Origin: Spirometra erinaceieuropaei
Taxonomy: Eukaryota > Platyhelminthes > Cestoda > Diphyllobothriidea > Diphyllobothriidae
DNA: 64,000 bases
Assembly: GCA_902702965.1 (NCBI GenBank)
Contig: CACRXP010000051.1
Location: forward strand, 62,893 to 126,892
Direction of reading: 5' to 3'
Of the stretch, positions 23,301 through 38,300 are shown piece after piece (positions within the stretch are counted from its first letter, which is position 1; every line of letters starts with the position of its first letter). The translations under genes and the position numbers were made by a program. The notes beneath the pieces are model-generated. The model worked only from the letters and a program-made list of their open reading frames with translations. It ran no database searches and was not told where the DNA came from.

Positions 23301-26300
23301 GCACATATTTTGAAATTAGTTATTTAGTTACTTAACACTGAAAAGGATTGGCAAATTGGCATTGAAAATGAGGGCCGGATATTTTTCTTATTTTCTTATT
23401 CTCAGACGCTGGCTTCGTAGCGTTATTTTCCTTATCGGCCTTCAAAATATCTGCCATCAGTGCATGAGTATACTCTAGAGTTGGATTTACAAACTTCGGG
23501 GCAGTCTCTGACATATTCGCATATTTTCTACTTTTAAAAGAGCTATTAAGAAAAACGTCGGGTACTATCAAATCGGGCAAACGTGTGGCAAATTGAAATT
23601 CAAGTTCCACGAAATCGTTCTAAATTTGAACAGATTAGATGCTATATTTTGGGCTTGGCCGCATAGACGGTTAGACATTCTTGCTGGCCCCACGTATCAA
23701 GACTGTTCTTCATGGTAGGGCAAACAAAAATTTCAACATCTCTTGAGATCCGTTGCGTCCGTTTTACTATATTGTCATCTCCGTTCTGAAGCCAAATAGG
23801 GTCAGATTACGCTTCTAGGTGATACAGGACAATCAACTGTAAACTTGGGAGGGTAAATTTCATGTTGATGGATTTAATTTGCACTCTCTCTGCATGGCAT
23901 AGAAGCGACTTGTGCATGCTTTGCGTTGAAATGACAAAAATGAATTTTTTGCGTCTCCATCGTATCTCGGTACTAAATTATTAGGGGACAAATCTTTAAC
24001 TTATTAACTTAGTAAGTGGTTACGCGACCTACGGTCCACTCTGTACTATATCCTTACAGTATTATGTGTAAACTGCCTGTTCCAACTAGACTCACCTTGT
24101 TATCAAATAGAACAGGCGTGGAGGGTAGGTTGACTTGTTAGGTGAGGCAGTTTGTCAATAAATATCCCAACTTTATGAGGAAATATTGTTCGGTGCCTGT
24201 CTAGAAAACCTTTTTCTTGCGATGCATAAGAAGCCTGCCGGTTTCCAAAACGTCAGCAGTGCGTGGAAGCACTTCAAATAACCTTGGATTGTTGCTGTCT
24301 GGATTTTTTCCTGTCTTCGTGTGCATTATTCGTAAAACGCGGCTTCCTAGCCATCTACTGTAAATACTCATGCACGTTTACGACAATTCAGCAGTAATTC
24401 CCCCTTTAATAAATATATTGCTTCGCCTAATATTGGAATGCGTTGTTTATGCGGCAGTACTGCTGGATTGGGTGTTATATCCAGCAGATGATTATTTATT
24501 TGAAGTTAGACGATTTCCAAATCTACTTAATCTCAATACAGCTTAATCTTTACGGCAAATGATAGCTGGCCTGCATCCGAAATTACAGAGTCGCGTCTTT
24601 GAGATCCAGCGAATTATGTTCTTCGAGCATAGGACTCGGCCTATGTTGTTATGAAGTTGACCGGTTAGACGAAAATTTGCTATTCGATTGGAGACTGGAT
24701 AAAAAAGGGGAAACATGACTAGGCCTCTTTCGGTCACCATAAATATAGCTTTTTTCTCTAGGTAGATGCAATCAGGTAAGCAATAAACGCCTACAAAATT
24801 CTCTGTTTTATGAAATTGATTTTCAGGTGAAATTCAGGTAAGCATGTTGATGCAAGAGACGCATCTACTATGGAGAGGTTGGACGTTGAAAAGTCAACAC
24901 TTTTAAGTCTGAATAAAGCAAAATCTGTGCAGATGGTGGCAGTGCATATAAAAAACGCTCTAGCCTTCTCGCATTATGGTTGTGGAGAAGGTTGCTGGAA
25001 GCGACGACTGCTTAAATTATCAAGTAGATCGACCACACACGAGCCAGGGAGCCATAAAAGCAAATGGAATTTCATAAAGCAGCGAGAAACCGCCACCTTT
25101 GAAACGCACATTTTCCCTGTATCTATACCACTGGTTGTAATGGTAGCGCAAACTGCAAATCTGCAAAACCAAAGGCGCTGTTTCGAAAACTTCGGTTTTC
25201 GTTTCCCGTCTCATCCAGATATCCCGGCTATCAGTAAAATTTTAAATTCTTCACTCTACAGCATCTTAATATTACTTGGTAAACGGTTAAGCATAAATAA
25301 TAAAGTGAAAAGCTATTCGCATGGATTCCACAAACAAAACTGGTTGCTTGCGCTGCAGTTGTCCAAAAATCCCTCTATATTTTTAGGTCGGACATGCTTT
25401 TCTGTTTTGGTAGACGCTGATTTGTGAACCGATACATTGCTAGTCTTGTCCCGATTTAGTATATTCAAGTTTGACATGCATAACTTTCGTAAACTTTGAG
25501 AACGTATCGTAAGAAATTCATTTGAAATATTAGTTTGTACTTTAGACAGCCCGTTAGATTTTAACTGAGTAAATGCTATCCAGCTGCGCATCTGGAGAAG
25601 TTTATTGTTTTTATAGCATGACCTTGCACCAGTACAGTGCGATTGGTGTGTGCATCCTGGTTTTTTCCTAAAAATACACCGATATGGCTTTCAGCGAAGT
25701 TCTGCTAAAAATGGCCAACACTACCAGTAAAAATAATACAGTTGACAGTGAGCTGTGGCTAACACTCCCTTAAAGGTGGTTGTATATGGTGAAGGGATGC
25801 AGAATTATCGGGCATTCGTTGCCGCTTAGGTGTTAACGGTATGCCTCCGTGGCTCGTTCTCTGTAATGTATGCGTTTGAAAGCCTACTTGTACTTGTTGC
25901 CGCAAACCGGGCAAAAACTGGAGTTGCGGCTACGTGTGCGCAGATTGGCGCCGCAAGAGTATGACCAGTTATCTGACATGGCTCTAACGTCCTGATAAGT
26001 GTCCGTGGTTATAACTGTTTTTTTTCAGTTGCAGTAGCCACTAGTAAGCAGGTTTTTTTCTAACCATATTGCTGGGATAAGAATTGTCAGCAACAAATGA
26101 AATAATTATGAAGATCGACTTCTTTAAAAGAATGAAGTAGAATTCCACGAAGACTTCATTCTTAACACCAAATATAGCCACATAATTACATGATCACGAA
26201 ATGTGCAGAATATAAGAAGAAATAGACATAATGCGTTTCGTACAATTATGCGACACAAATATATTTGCAAACGACGCTCCGGTATTTAATAGTATATTAC

Positions 26301-29300
26301 GTACGGGATGTGTGCTTGCGAAAAAGAGAAATAAAAGAAATTGTCTTCATAGTCATCTTGGAGTTTTTATTTCTGGCAGTTTTTTAAACATGAACTATTT
26401 TGGTTAAATCAATCACGTCTAGCGCATTGTTTAAAAACGACCGTTCTAACAGAGCTATAGAATGAAATGCCCAAAAACCGCTATTGTAGCGTGTTAAGTC
26501 GTTTATAAACCACCAATAAAAATTATTAGGCGACATTAATCATGAAATTGATTTCGTCGCACGCATTAAAGCTAAAGTAAAGACTTATTACCATTTGGCC
26601 TTCTGATGAAGACTGTTAATTAGGTACTCTAATCCCTTCACCGTGTTCCAGAACTTAGAGAACAATTAAAAGGCAGGCGACAACTGTGCGCATAACATTT
26701 TGACACACTGTAATTTCAGTGGTCACTGGGACACTTGAAAGTTTAAAGATAGTGGTGGTCAGACGTGTCTGTTTTGGAAAATTTGCAGCTGGATATACCG
26801 CGAGTTTCACTAGTTCGCCTCGATTAAAGCTTTTAATACTTAGGACGTAGGTAACGTTTTTAATGCAAATAACAGGAGACATTCATATGACCACTTCATG
26901 TTCACTTTTTGTCATGAGTTAGTGGAAACCAACTTCAGGCGCTGATGCACCCGAGGTTTGAGACCAAGTCAGCTAAAGACCAAACGCTTTTAAGCCAAGA
27001 GCTCTAGCCTCTGAAGCACAAACCCACGTTCTGTGGGCTTAAATTTGAAATTTTCCCAGTCCCCTGCGAGTGACGTTCAGGAAGTACTGATTTCGCCCTG
27101 CAAACAGGATAGGTTGGTAAACGCCACTCCGATGCAATAATTTGCTTCATACGGTAAAATTGTCTCCATAGAACGCCGTGGGAGATCACAAACACGAGAT
27201 GTGGAGGAATTTACTTAAATTTGAATGATGTGTTCACTGAACTATTCGTTGCTATTTTTGCATGTTCATGACGACGGACTATTGTTTGTGTTTTAAAAAG
27301 CACATTTTTGCTGTTCGGGCAAAATATCGGAGAGTATCTGCCTCGGTATAGATATGCTTTAAATAAAGTACACAAGTGGAGTGGCACAGTAGGCCATCCT
27401 GAACACTTTTCGATTCCATGCCGAAAGGTTTTGAACTTTTCCTTGCAAAAACTACCAACCACTTCCTGTTAACGAAGCACTATCTTCAACCTTGCTCCTT
27501 TTAGCCTCGAAATTATTAGTTTGTGCGTTTCAGTTGTCAGTCCCAATAATTGGTACTTAATCAGGCCATTTAGTCTTTTGGATTTTTTAATTTAAGTATC
27601 GTCTGTCGTGCTTGTTGCAAACACAAAGACGACAAAATAAAAATTTCAAAGTACTGGTCCGTTTGTCGCGAACCTCATTCTTCCCACCTCCACCCCTTTA
27701 ATTTCAAAGTGCAAAAAGAAATTTAGCAAATTCTTTGCCTCAAGTTGCCTTGCTTCAAATCTACAGGCAAAAAGGGAAGACAGAAGGAGGGCGAGAGGGC
27801 GGTGGAGGCGGCTATGGGAGATCTTTTCCGAATAAAAAGGGTGGCGACATACAGGGGATTGGGAGGATTAGGCCAAAACCCATTCCAGGATGGGATTTCT
27901 CGTTAAATCCCCTGGCTCATGAGAAAGTTGCATCTAATCCAGGGGATAAAAGTATCGTGTGTTTTTCTATGTGCTGTCACGTCTAATTTGCGTTAAGTCA
28001 TTGAAAAAGAATATGACGTCTTTTGCTAAGGCATGTTTTTCAACTAGACTTTGATGCCCGCACATCGAAAGCTTTCTAGAATGAACCTTTGTCAATTAAT
28101 ACTTGAGGTGACAAATAAGATGAACCTTCCAAAAGAATCAGCCCGCCTACTAGACTTTATGGAGAAAGTATCTTTTTATCTACTTTACGACCTGACGACA
28201 CTTATTAAAAATCGGAAGCGACCAGACTAAACTTTTTGCCTTTGAAATTTCGTGTATGTGATTGAGATTATGAAAGACCTTTCAGAACAGTCTTGTTACC
28301 TCCTAGAAATTGATGTTTATCACTAGGACATGATGAGATAATGGAATTGACACGAGGGCTGCCATGTAAAGCATGTCTTGATTGGAAACGAATGTCACAG
28401 CACTTACAGGTAGTTTGCATCTCTCAGGCAATTACCGAACCTGAAAGATGTGTAATAGCATGTCCTTTATAACAATCTGTAAAATTCTTAAATATTGAGT
28501 GCCAATGTCAGAACGCGACAACCGACTGTGTTTACTGAAATAACAGAGAAATACGACTGGAAGCTACTCAGAAGTCAGATTTGCCCCTAACATACAGAAG
28601 TGGTAATTCTATCATGGTAATCTACCGAATATCTGTAGACAACTCGGGACTCTTTTCTATAACAAAAAGTGGGGCTCATGCCATGTACGGCGAGAGGACT
28701 TCAGAGTGGTAACACGTTGCAAACTATCTTTAAGGAATGTATGCCAACAGGCAAATTAACTAAGAATTCTGAGAACTTCAATTTAACCAGATGGCATAGA
28801 TAATGGATCCCCGGAGGCCAAATACAGGTATTAATATACTGTCTTAAACGTTTTGTCTAGTTTCGATTGGTTGGTTACATAAACATAGGTGATTTTACTC
28901 CCTTCTGGCTCTCCCACCGCTTCCCATGCAGTTTATTGTGGATCTTTAGGCAAGCAATTAAAGTGACTAAATTCAATAGAGCGGGATTTTGTCCTACAAC
29001 CCCACATGAATGATATCATATGGTTAGCTTTCTAAAAAATTATTTAGATGCGGATATGCTGACTTTACAAATCTCACGTATTTGCATCTTGCCATTCTAA
29101 TCAAGTAAGTGACTGTGCCACGGGGAGAGGAGTGCTCATAAAGCAGCCCTGATTACTTCATATATCAGTTCATACGCGCTTCCCTGTGCGTACTTCGAGC
29201 CCTACTCTTTATTATCTTAATCCGGCGAGCGGCTAAGCAGACTTGCTAATTGAATTGTTCTTACGGTGTGGAACTCCATCGGTTCAACCACAGTGACGAT

Positions 29301-32300
29301 GCACTGCGAATTTCCACGCGGTTTCCTCAGTGGCCCTCCAGATGTGATTGAGTCCTTTTTATCCTCTTAATCCAGCGACTGAATGTGTCGGTGGGAGTGT
29401 GTACATGCCACCTTCACTCGCTTTCCTGCGAGTGCTTCGAGCGCTATTTGCGCCCTTTTTCCCCTCCTAATCCGGCATGTGGCTAACTTAGGTATGTTAT
29501 CTAATATTGTTTTAGTAAGCCAGCCATACAGTAGAGTGGGGCTGCGGAACTTAACCACGCCTTCATTAGAATTTATTGAAAGGTTTGATAAATATTGGCA
29601 AAAAATACTTGTCTAGTCAGACAGTTCTTGTGTAAACGGCGACTTGAATACCACTAATTTGAACTCAATTAAGCCCAAATTTGCACCTGCAAAACAAGGC
29701 AACGGGACTTAAACGTGTTCTGTGCATTTCATGCTAGAATCATCATTTGAGCGTATTCTGTTTAATTTAACGTGAAGAACATGACCCGTCTGTGTGTTTG
29801 CTTTCTTCAACGGTATGAAAGATACTTGTATTCCTTCCAGTAATGTTATTACTTTTGCTTATCTAAAACAAAGACCCTTTGGATTGTTTGATTTTAGAGA
29901 AAATAACTCCACTTTCGTTCCATTGATCGCAAAAGTGGCGGCTTGATGTAGTATAGAAAAGAAGGATTTTCCATTATATTTATCTTCAGGACTGGCATAA
30001 ATTTCAGCACTCAGTTTGCAAGTATGGCAATTGAAAGGAATGATGAATGTCAGAGTAATTTACTTGACATTCTAAAATTCTCACAAAAGTTATTTTGATG
30101 CGACTGTTGCATCTGTGGTGCTTGACAATTCCCAAAGGCGTCCTCAGCTGCAATGATTCGGTGGAAACGAAGTCTCTTAATGCCATTTCGTGTACTCGTC
30201 ATTCTGCTAGAATTCACTCGTAACGTTTGACATACCTCGGAGGGGAAGTGATTTTTTTATGATCTTATGCACTCACGTGAAAAGAGAAATTGGCCTTCTC
30301 ATTCCTCTCATATATACCATTCAGTGCAATGACTTTGACCATATTTAACCTGTTGGAGTGACGCTGTTCCAATTATTCGACAGGAAATAAGGTTCAGATT
30401 GTGAATTATTCGGCTAATGGGCCTGGGGTGCCAGTGAAAAATAATGACTGTTAATCCAGAAGCATGCATACCAGCGTCCCGTCTTTATCAACGACACTTA
30501 TCCATTGCCGATTGTAAATCGCCATGGGACTGCCTTTGCGGTTTGCAAAATATCAGCTCCAGGCATCACGAATTGGCCAATATTCCAATCAATACTCGAG
30601 ATAGAACGATGCGTGCGATTTCTAGGGGTCCAAATTTAGTTGTCTCTCTATAACTAACTTCATTTATTCAGGACATTAACTCAGCCTTGAACCTCATCTG
30701 ATATAGTAGAAGGTACAAGATCCTATTGGAATTAGATACTTAAGTCTTCCGAAAAATAAAACAATTTTTACCTTCTTCCAAGTGAAAATTCACAAAAAAT
30801 GTTTTTTAAGTATTTAAAATTACGGAAGAATGCAAAAGCACGTTTTGCTAAATTACATGATCTTTCAATCGCATTCAGGAAATTAGTTCTCGACAAGAAT
30901 TTTAGGATTGCCCAGAACCTAAATAATGCTTAGTTTGGCCGATGTTTTTATGTTTTTCGTCCGAAATATCTTAGGACGACTTTTTCAATTACACATGTGT
31001 CCGCCGTTAAAACCATAATGCCTTTTAACGCAGCGTCTTTTTGACTCATTGTTAAAATGCTCAGAAGCTTATCTGCAGATGAACTTGGCCCACTTAACAA
31101 CAACGTCTACTCTAGAAGGATTTTCTGTTTATGCTTTATGGAATGCCGCAGTTCTTATTCAGTTTCCTCCGGCTATGGAAATAAAGACTGACAGAATGGT
31201 AGCAACTTCCGGAACCACAAACCCAAAAAGTCACATTCCCGAGGCCGCAATCTCGAGACGGTAGTCGACAAGCAGCTCTTTGTATGGACGAGGTATGAAT
31301 ATGATGCAAGAGCCGTAAACGAGAGCTAAAGTTTTGACAGAGTTTCACGGGGTCAGCGGAGGCAAATGATTTCATACAGTGTGTCCGAAGAATGCATGCA
31401 CTCGGTATTGTCAAAGACAGCTAAGTTGAAAAACTGTTGCTTATGCACGGACTGCAAGAACATACTAGCTGCCAAATGTCATATGTTACTAGGTGAGACG
31501 AATGTAAGTTTTGAACACAAATCTCGGCGTATTTTGGGCCCTGGCGTTTAGCAAAGCTTTTTATTGGCTTAAATGTTATTTGAGTCAAAATAGAGATATT
31601 TAAAGAAGTTTTAGCAAAAACTAGGAAATTATTTGGCATCGAATACTTTCAATGTTTCTTTCTCCGACCGTAAAAAAAGAAAGGTACTTTTTTATACAGG
31701 CTTAGTTTCAGATTCATCTTGTTACTTTTGGCGGTGTCAGAAGAAAGACACAAAAGAAAACTAACCTCGTAAAGGCGAGTTAAGTTTCTCAAGGCTATCT
31801 GCAGGAAAACCTCAACTTCAGCTTACTCAGTCCAGAATACGAACATGTAGAAAGCCGATGCCACTCATCTATTGGCTTGCAGTTGACGGGTTAGGACTAA
31901 TTAATTTTTTAGATATCATTAGCAACAGCAAAAGGCATATATTTAGGTTGCATTGCTCTTCTTAAATTACTTACGTTTATCAGTTATAATGAAAGAATAA
32001 TGTCTGAAGGACTCTGGAACGCCAATCCATGCCAATGTCATAATATCCGGTTGTAGGCCCTCTCATTCCTTGACAACCACGCTTGTGCATTGTTACGTGG
32101 AAGCAATCTGATTAAATGACGGAACATGGGTTACCTGCTGTGGTTAGCTTTCCACTTCGTTGCAGTCCGTGTTGCTCCCTAAATAGTCGATGAAGCAAAC
32201 ACTTCGAAAATGACATAGTTTTTCTTGATTTTTGGGAGTGGAATCTTTGGGTAATTATGATGTTTTTCCGAAAGCAGACTTTATCGCGTTCCATGCGGAA

Positions 32301-35300
32301 TATTTACTGCTTACATTGTAAGCTGACTGCTGCGCAAAAAGTGCTCGTTCATCGTTAAGGCGAACATTTCAGATTAACGATTGACTGGCAACGGCATTTT
32401 GACACTATCTTACCAGGACTGACAAGCACTGCATCAACGCCGTATCTCCGCGGCGTTATCAAATGTAAGCATTACATATACGCGAAAACAGCCTCATTCA
32501 AGACTCCGATGTCTTTGCGCAGGTTAGTTGGATTTGTGTAAATTGTCCAGTAGCTCCTTTTACTTTTTTGCTTTATCTAGCATAGGCAAACCATCACACT
32601 GAAGACTTTTCGCAAACCAATCAGAACTTCATTTTATAAAAATGACGAAGTAGGAGACGAATACAAACTAGGATTTAAGTGAAAGAAGTTGAATTTTTTT
32701 CTGTCGCTTTGGGCGAAATTAATTTGCCCCTAGCTTCGTTTTTAGGGCGCATTATAGTACTGCAAATGGTCTTAGTATGAAAACACTAGAAACGCAAAAT
32801 TTGCCTTCTCTGGAGCCAATGCCTACACTAAAAAATAATTTCGGCTGCAAATTGGAGTAGTGGGTCTGCCAATGTACGAACGTCCGACGCACTTTTTTAC
32901 TAGATGAACGGCTTAAGATCACATTCAAGCTTCGTTAAATGCATGAATAAATGTAGAGACTGGCAGCATACAAAAGTATTAAATTATATGTAGGTGCTAT
33001 CAGTCCCTTTTCGCAAATGTTTGTCGGATGTCATTCGAATACAATCCCCGTCGTTTTGCATGATCAGAAACCAAAGCCATTTTAGAGCGTTTATCCAAGG
33101 AATCACGGCACTGTAAATAGAATGTCAGACCAATAAGCAGACCATCTGTCATACATATTCGAAATGACATTTTTAGCAACGCGGAATTCTTTCGGCGCTA
33201 GGTCTTCACCCTTTTGTTGAAAAACGTCAACGTGTGCCGAAAACGTTTGAGCTTACGAAAACATTTATCTTTAGAAGACTATTTAGTGAGCATACGAGTG
33301 CTTTCGATAAATTCTCGTCGGGCCAGTGCATTTATATGGGGACGAGGTACGAAGCAAAACGTGTGAACGATAACAGATCGATTACGCTTCGTCTTTTCAT
33401 ACGAGCGGGGTGGGTGAATAGGGGGGGAGAGGAATTAGAGTTTAGTAGAGCCGTGTCACAGGGCGAGGAGAGGGAGAGCGGGGACGCAGAGACATGCATG
33501 CAAATGCCATTGAATTTCAGTCTAGAATTTTTCGTTTGCTGATGCTGGCGAGGGCAGCACCTTTGGCTTAGTTCAAACAAAATTTCCTAGACAAGAGTCG
33601 ATTACGCTGTCTAAATCCCAAATGTAAGCGCAATGTGGGCATTGAAAGGAAAGTAAGCCGAAGAGGGATGCTGAAATAGTTAGTGAGGAAAGTAACCAAG
33701 GCTGAAACGGAGAAGGAAACCTAGTGTATGAAAAATCTGCCGCAAGTTTGAAGGAAGCCTGGGATCCCCGCTAAAGAGCTGGCTGACAGGAATGGGCGAG
33801 ACAACACTACCCCAAACCTAACCCGAAACCTAACCGTAACTTCAAAAGTAAACCATATCCTTAACGTCATTACAAGCCTAGCGCTAACCCTAAACTTAAC
33901 AGCGGACACAGCCCTTAACCTACCGTAAACCCTCCACCTAAGCCTAACAGTAATCCTTACCCTAACCTTAACCGCAGCCCCAAACCAGAACCATAGCCCT
34001 AACCTTAACCGTAATCCTACCCGTATCCTAACACTAACCCTAACCCCAACCTTAACACCAAATCAAACCTAAACCGCAATCCAACCCATAATTCTAACCG
34101 GGACCCTTAAACTTAACATAAGCCCTAACTCTGAACTCAATTCTTAGCCTGACACTAACCCAAACCCTAAAACCAACGCGACCTCTCAGCCGAAACATCA
34201 TGTTTCCCTTTTCCATTTTAGCTCTTCCAATTTTTTAGCACCCCTTTGGGCTTACTTTCCTTTCAATGTCAACATCGCGCTTAAAATTTGGATCAGGACA
34301 GCGTAACCGACTTCCACCAAATTTAAAACTGACAACGCAACGACCAAATATACAATTTGCTACTACAACTTAAATGCTTAACAAACAGTTACATTTTATG
34401 ATCACAGTCAACAGTTTTGTTTAGTTTTTGTTGCCTTTGTGCAATCTTAGGTAATCGTCCTTTGGTGTAAAGAGAGTGGCTGTTAGAATAGCATTACCTA
34501 ACCCGACGTGTGAAACACCTGGGGCTCGATCCCCCGAACTATTGTTTAGAAGTCCAACACCCTGAACCACTGAGCCACGGGCTAGTTTTCCTGCCAGTTG
34601 AGATCGGGAATATACGGTGGTAGGAAATATTCGCAAAATTATGGGACTAATATAAAGTGCTGAACCTAATACACTTGGTAGTGCCCTATGCACAGTTTCC
34701 ATATTTTTTTCTGTCAGAAATGATGCTTGCAAACCGTAATCAGAGACAATAAATTAAATTTGTCCGGAGATACTGTGTTTCTGAAAGCGAGCTAGCAACA
34801 AGAGTGATTTGTGCTGAACGCTTTGTTGAAAAGCCGTGTCCGTTAAAAAATATGCGTACTTTTTGGAAGTCACTCCAAATGTCAAGTAGTTTATTTGCAC
34901 TTCTTTGAATGAAAGAAGTTAATAAAAAAAATTAAAAATAATCATGAATATGCGATGTGCCTCCTACTCATTGAATATACGTTCAGAAGACTTTTGTCCG
35001 AGCTATTATGTGAATCAGCCATGGTATGTGATGTCATATTGATGTAGCTTTTAATATAATAATCTTGCAGAATACGGGCCCTAATTACATAGATACATGT
35101 GTTCGAAACGAAACAACTAAATTTGCGCACTCAAGTCTTCCAAAAATCGAAGAGAATAACAATTGTTTTTAAAATATCAAGACATATTTGACGGCAGTTC
35201 TCCTCAGCCCTTTACTTTCGAACACGCTTCGAGTAAAGGTTGGACATATTTTGCACAGAAGTGTTAACTTATAACCAATCTGGGGAAATTTTGAGGCGTC

Positions 35301-38300
35301 TTCAGAAACAAATATTGAAAAACTAAATATCCGCCTACTTTTGTGCCCCAAAACATACCCATTGATCAGATTAGCTTAAAAACTGAGCGCTTTTGTGGCA
35401 AAGACGCCACTGCTGAGTAACCGGTTCTGTGACCAAATAAAAAAGCGTTTCTTTTAAGTTGCGCGCAGAAGTTAATTCTTGCCTGCCTCGTTTATTTCAG
35501 AAATGAACATTCTTACCTATTTACACCACTATTAAAATTATTAAGTCAAAACTGACGATAAATATAGTATGTAACGTTTAGAATTCAGTGTTTACGCTAT
35601 CGCAGTGACAGGTCTGGCGTGTTCGCTCATTGGTTGTCATATTGCCACGTGAAAGTGGGAGCGTGGCACTGGGATTCCTGAGCGGATGAAATATATGAAC
35701 CTCCTGCTTCTAATTTTGGTGTAATATTTTTTCTTTCGGACGAAAACATTGTTTTCCAATGTTAGTAAAATGTCGAACGTACTTTTAAATTAAATTAGTC
35801 AGTCGGAACGCAACAAGATAAATGTGCGTTCCAAAACCTAACATACAAAAAGTCCGCTTATACTTTCATCTACGAGACCGTAAGCAAATGAACTGTCAAA
35901 ATTCCCTTAAAAGCGTTTACATTTGAAAAGATTACATATATTTCCATGTCATAGCAGTTTGAACCTTCGCGGAAATGCATAAACAGGCTCATAAAGAGAA
36001 AGCTAGTATACCCATTGACAAAATTTGCTGAATGTCGAGACGTGAAATTAACAAAGAGGCACAGAAAAGTATCCTGATAACATTGAATCAGAGGAGAAAC
36101 TAGCCGTAAGGGCTTCATAAATTCTGTTTTTGCAGATGGATTCATCATTTTTGCAATGGAAAGGTTATGAAACTGTTATTTGTAAAGACTGGCTCACCTT
36201 ACTTGAAAAGAAGGAAATTATGACGCTATGCCTAGTCTGTTAGGGAGAAATGTTGTTGACATATAAGTGGATTTTAAAGTCTAGGAATATTTTCATGAAC
36301 ATAGGACGACCAGATGATTTTAAACCTTTAATAATTTTAGTCGAAATAGGCGCTATATGGATGTCGGTCAAATAGCTCTATGAAAAACACACCTATAAGG
36401 GGACATCTGCAAAGTGGCACATATATTTATGGCATGAAGGTATGTTATAGACACAAATCATATTAAGCTCTGCAAGTTTTTTTTCCGAATCTTGTTTCTA
36501 ATTTAAAGAAAGATAAATATTTTAGGTCATTAAATGGAAAAATCAAGTGCTTCCTAAATGCATTGGTAGCTAATGACATTCGTCGTATGACAAGTCAGGG
36601 ATCAGGGAGAAATCAAATCAGGTATGTAATTAAACTTACAGTAGATGTGCTAACTCATGAAATGTCAACCAAAATTTCGAAATGCGTTCTCGTTTCGAAA
36701 AGATACATAAAGTAGTGTTGTAAAACTAATCATGATGCAGCATAAATCTGTAATGATCCAGTTACCTCAGGGTGTCGGCTTTCGAAAGAACTTATTTTTG
36801 GCTGCATGCAAGATCTACACCCTGCAAAAAATGACTACTTATGTAGTATGCAATTTTCTCATTGATTTTCGATGCCCTTGAAAAGTCAATTATATTTTAT
36901 GGAAAACATGCATAGAAATATTCATTCTTTTACTTATTCGGTAGAAAATCACGTCTTCTTACAATTGCATACTCAAAAGAATAGTTTAATTCGGTTTTAA
37001 AAAACATTTCTGATTCCTGAATAATTTTGAACCTGACCCGCTGTTACACTTGCATTCAGGGTTTCAAAACTACAAGCTGTTTATTTTCCGTGTACGGAAA
37101 ACCATGCATTTCTCTACGGTATTAAGAGGAGACCATATGAGGTTCATAAAATTAAGCAGTGGATTTGAGCAATATTGTTGACTTTACAAGCCACATTCGT
37201 AAATGCAGATACATGACGTTTCCTGAACGGCCATTTAACGGCATAAAAAATCGCACAATAAGAAACTTTTAAGACCAAATTATACTTTTTTTGAGTATAA
37301 AATTGGAAGAAGACGTGATTTTCTACCGAATAAGTAAAAGAATGAATATTTTTATGCATGTTTTCCATGAAATATAATTGAATTTTCAAGGGCATCGAAA
37401 ATCAATGAGAAAATTGCATGTTACTTAAGTAGTCATTTTTTGCAGAGTGTAGATCTTGCATGCAGCCGAAAATAAGTTCTTTTGAAAGCCGACACCCTGA
37501 GGTAACTGGATCATTACAGATTTATGCTGCATCATGATTAGCTTTACAACACTACTTAATTTATCTTTTCGAAACGAGAACAAATTTCGAAATTGTGGTT
37601 GACATTTCATGAGTTAGCACATCTACTCTATATACCCAAAGCTCAGGTGACTAGAACGTCAATTGGACCAAAGCCTTCTTTTTGCGGTCGAGGATTCAGA
37701 TCCCACCACGTCTGCATTGTATTTTCACGGTTGGATATTAAAGTTGGAATAAAAAACAATTGCCTTGTCGGAAGAATCAGTCTGCATCTTCCTCTCCTAA
37801 AAATAGTTAGTAAGCCACTGTGTCTTCATCTAACATTAGACTAACCTCTTAAATTGGGATTTCTACCGTCCGACTACGTCTTTTTATTCCTTGAGTGGTA
37901 TCTAAGCGCATTGTTGCCTATGTTCTGTGCATAACAACCTTGTCAAATATAGGTCTTCTCGATAATGGATGTTCCTTTCAGTAGGCACATGATTAAATAA
38001 TTAGAAATAAGATAGGTCGCGGAAAATAACAATGTTCTTTTATAGCTACTCCAACAAAAAATTAAAGCAACATCCTATCACAAACTCGCGGAAGGGGTAG
38101 TAAGCGGAGTCTTGCGATAGACTCTGCTACCATAACCTAGATCGCAAACAGGAATATGTAAATTGCGAACACGAAATATACTTCGGGAGAAAGAGTCGGC
38201 TTTTTCTGGAATTAAGCTGTATACACAAGAAAATTCACGTAACGCATGTAAATGACAAATTTCAGCAAGGTCACGCACGTCGCCCTGCCTGGAATCTCAC

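Noticed and set aside
27735..27986. Gly/Arg-rich frame resembling an RNA-binding tail
   Set aside because: It comes from a purine-rich low-complexity tract, and no exon signals surround it.
37640..37705. tRNA-like or SINE match after the inverted repeat
   Set aside because: The B-box-like GGATTCAGATCCC is imperfect and no A box or stem pairing is found at the right distance.
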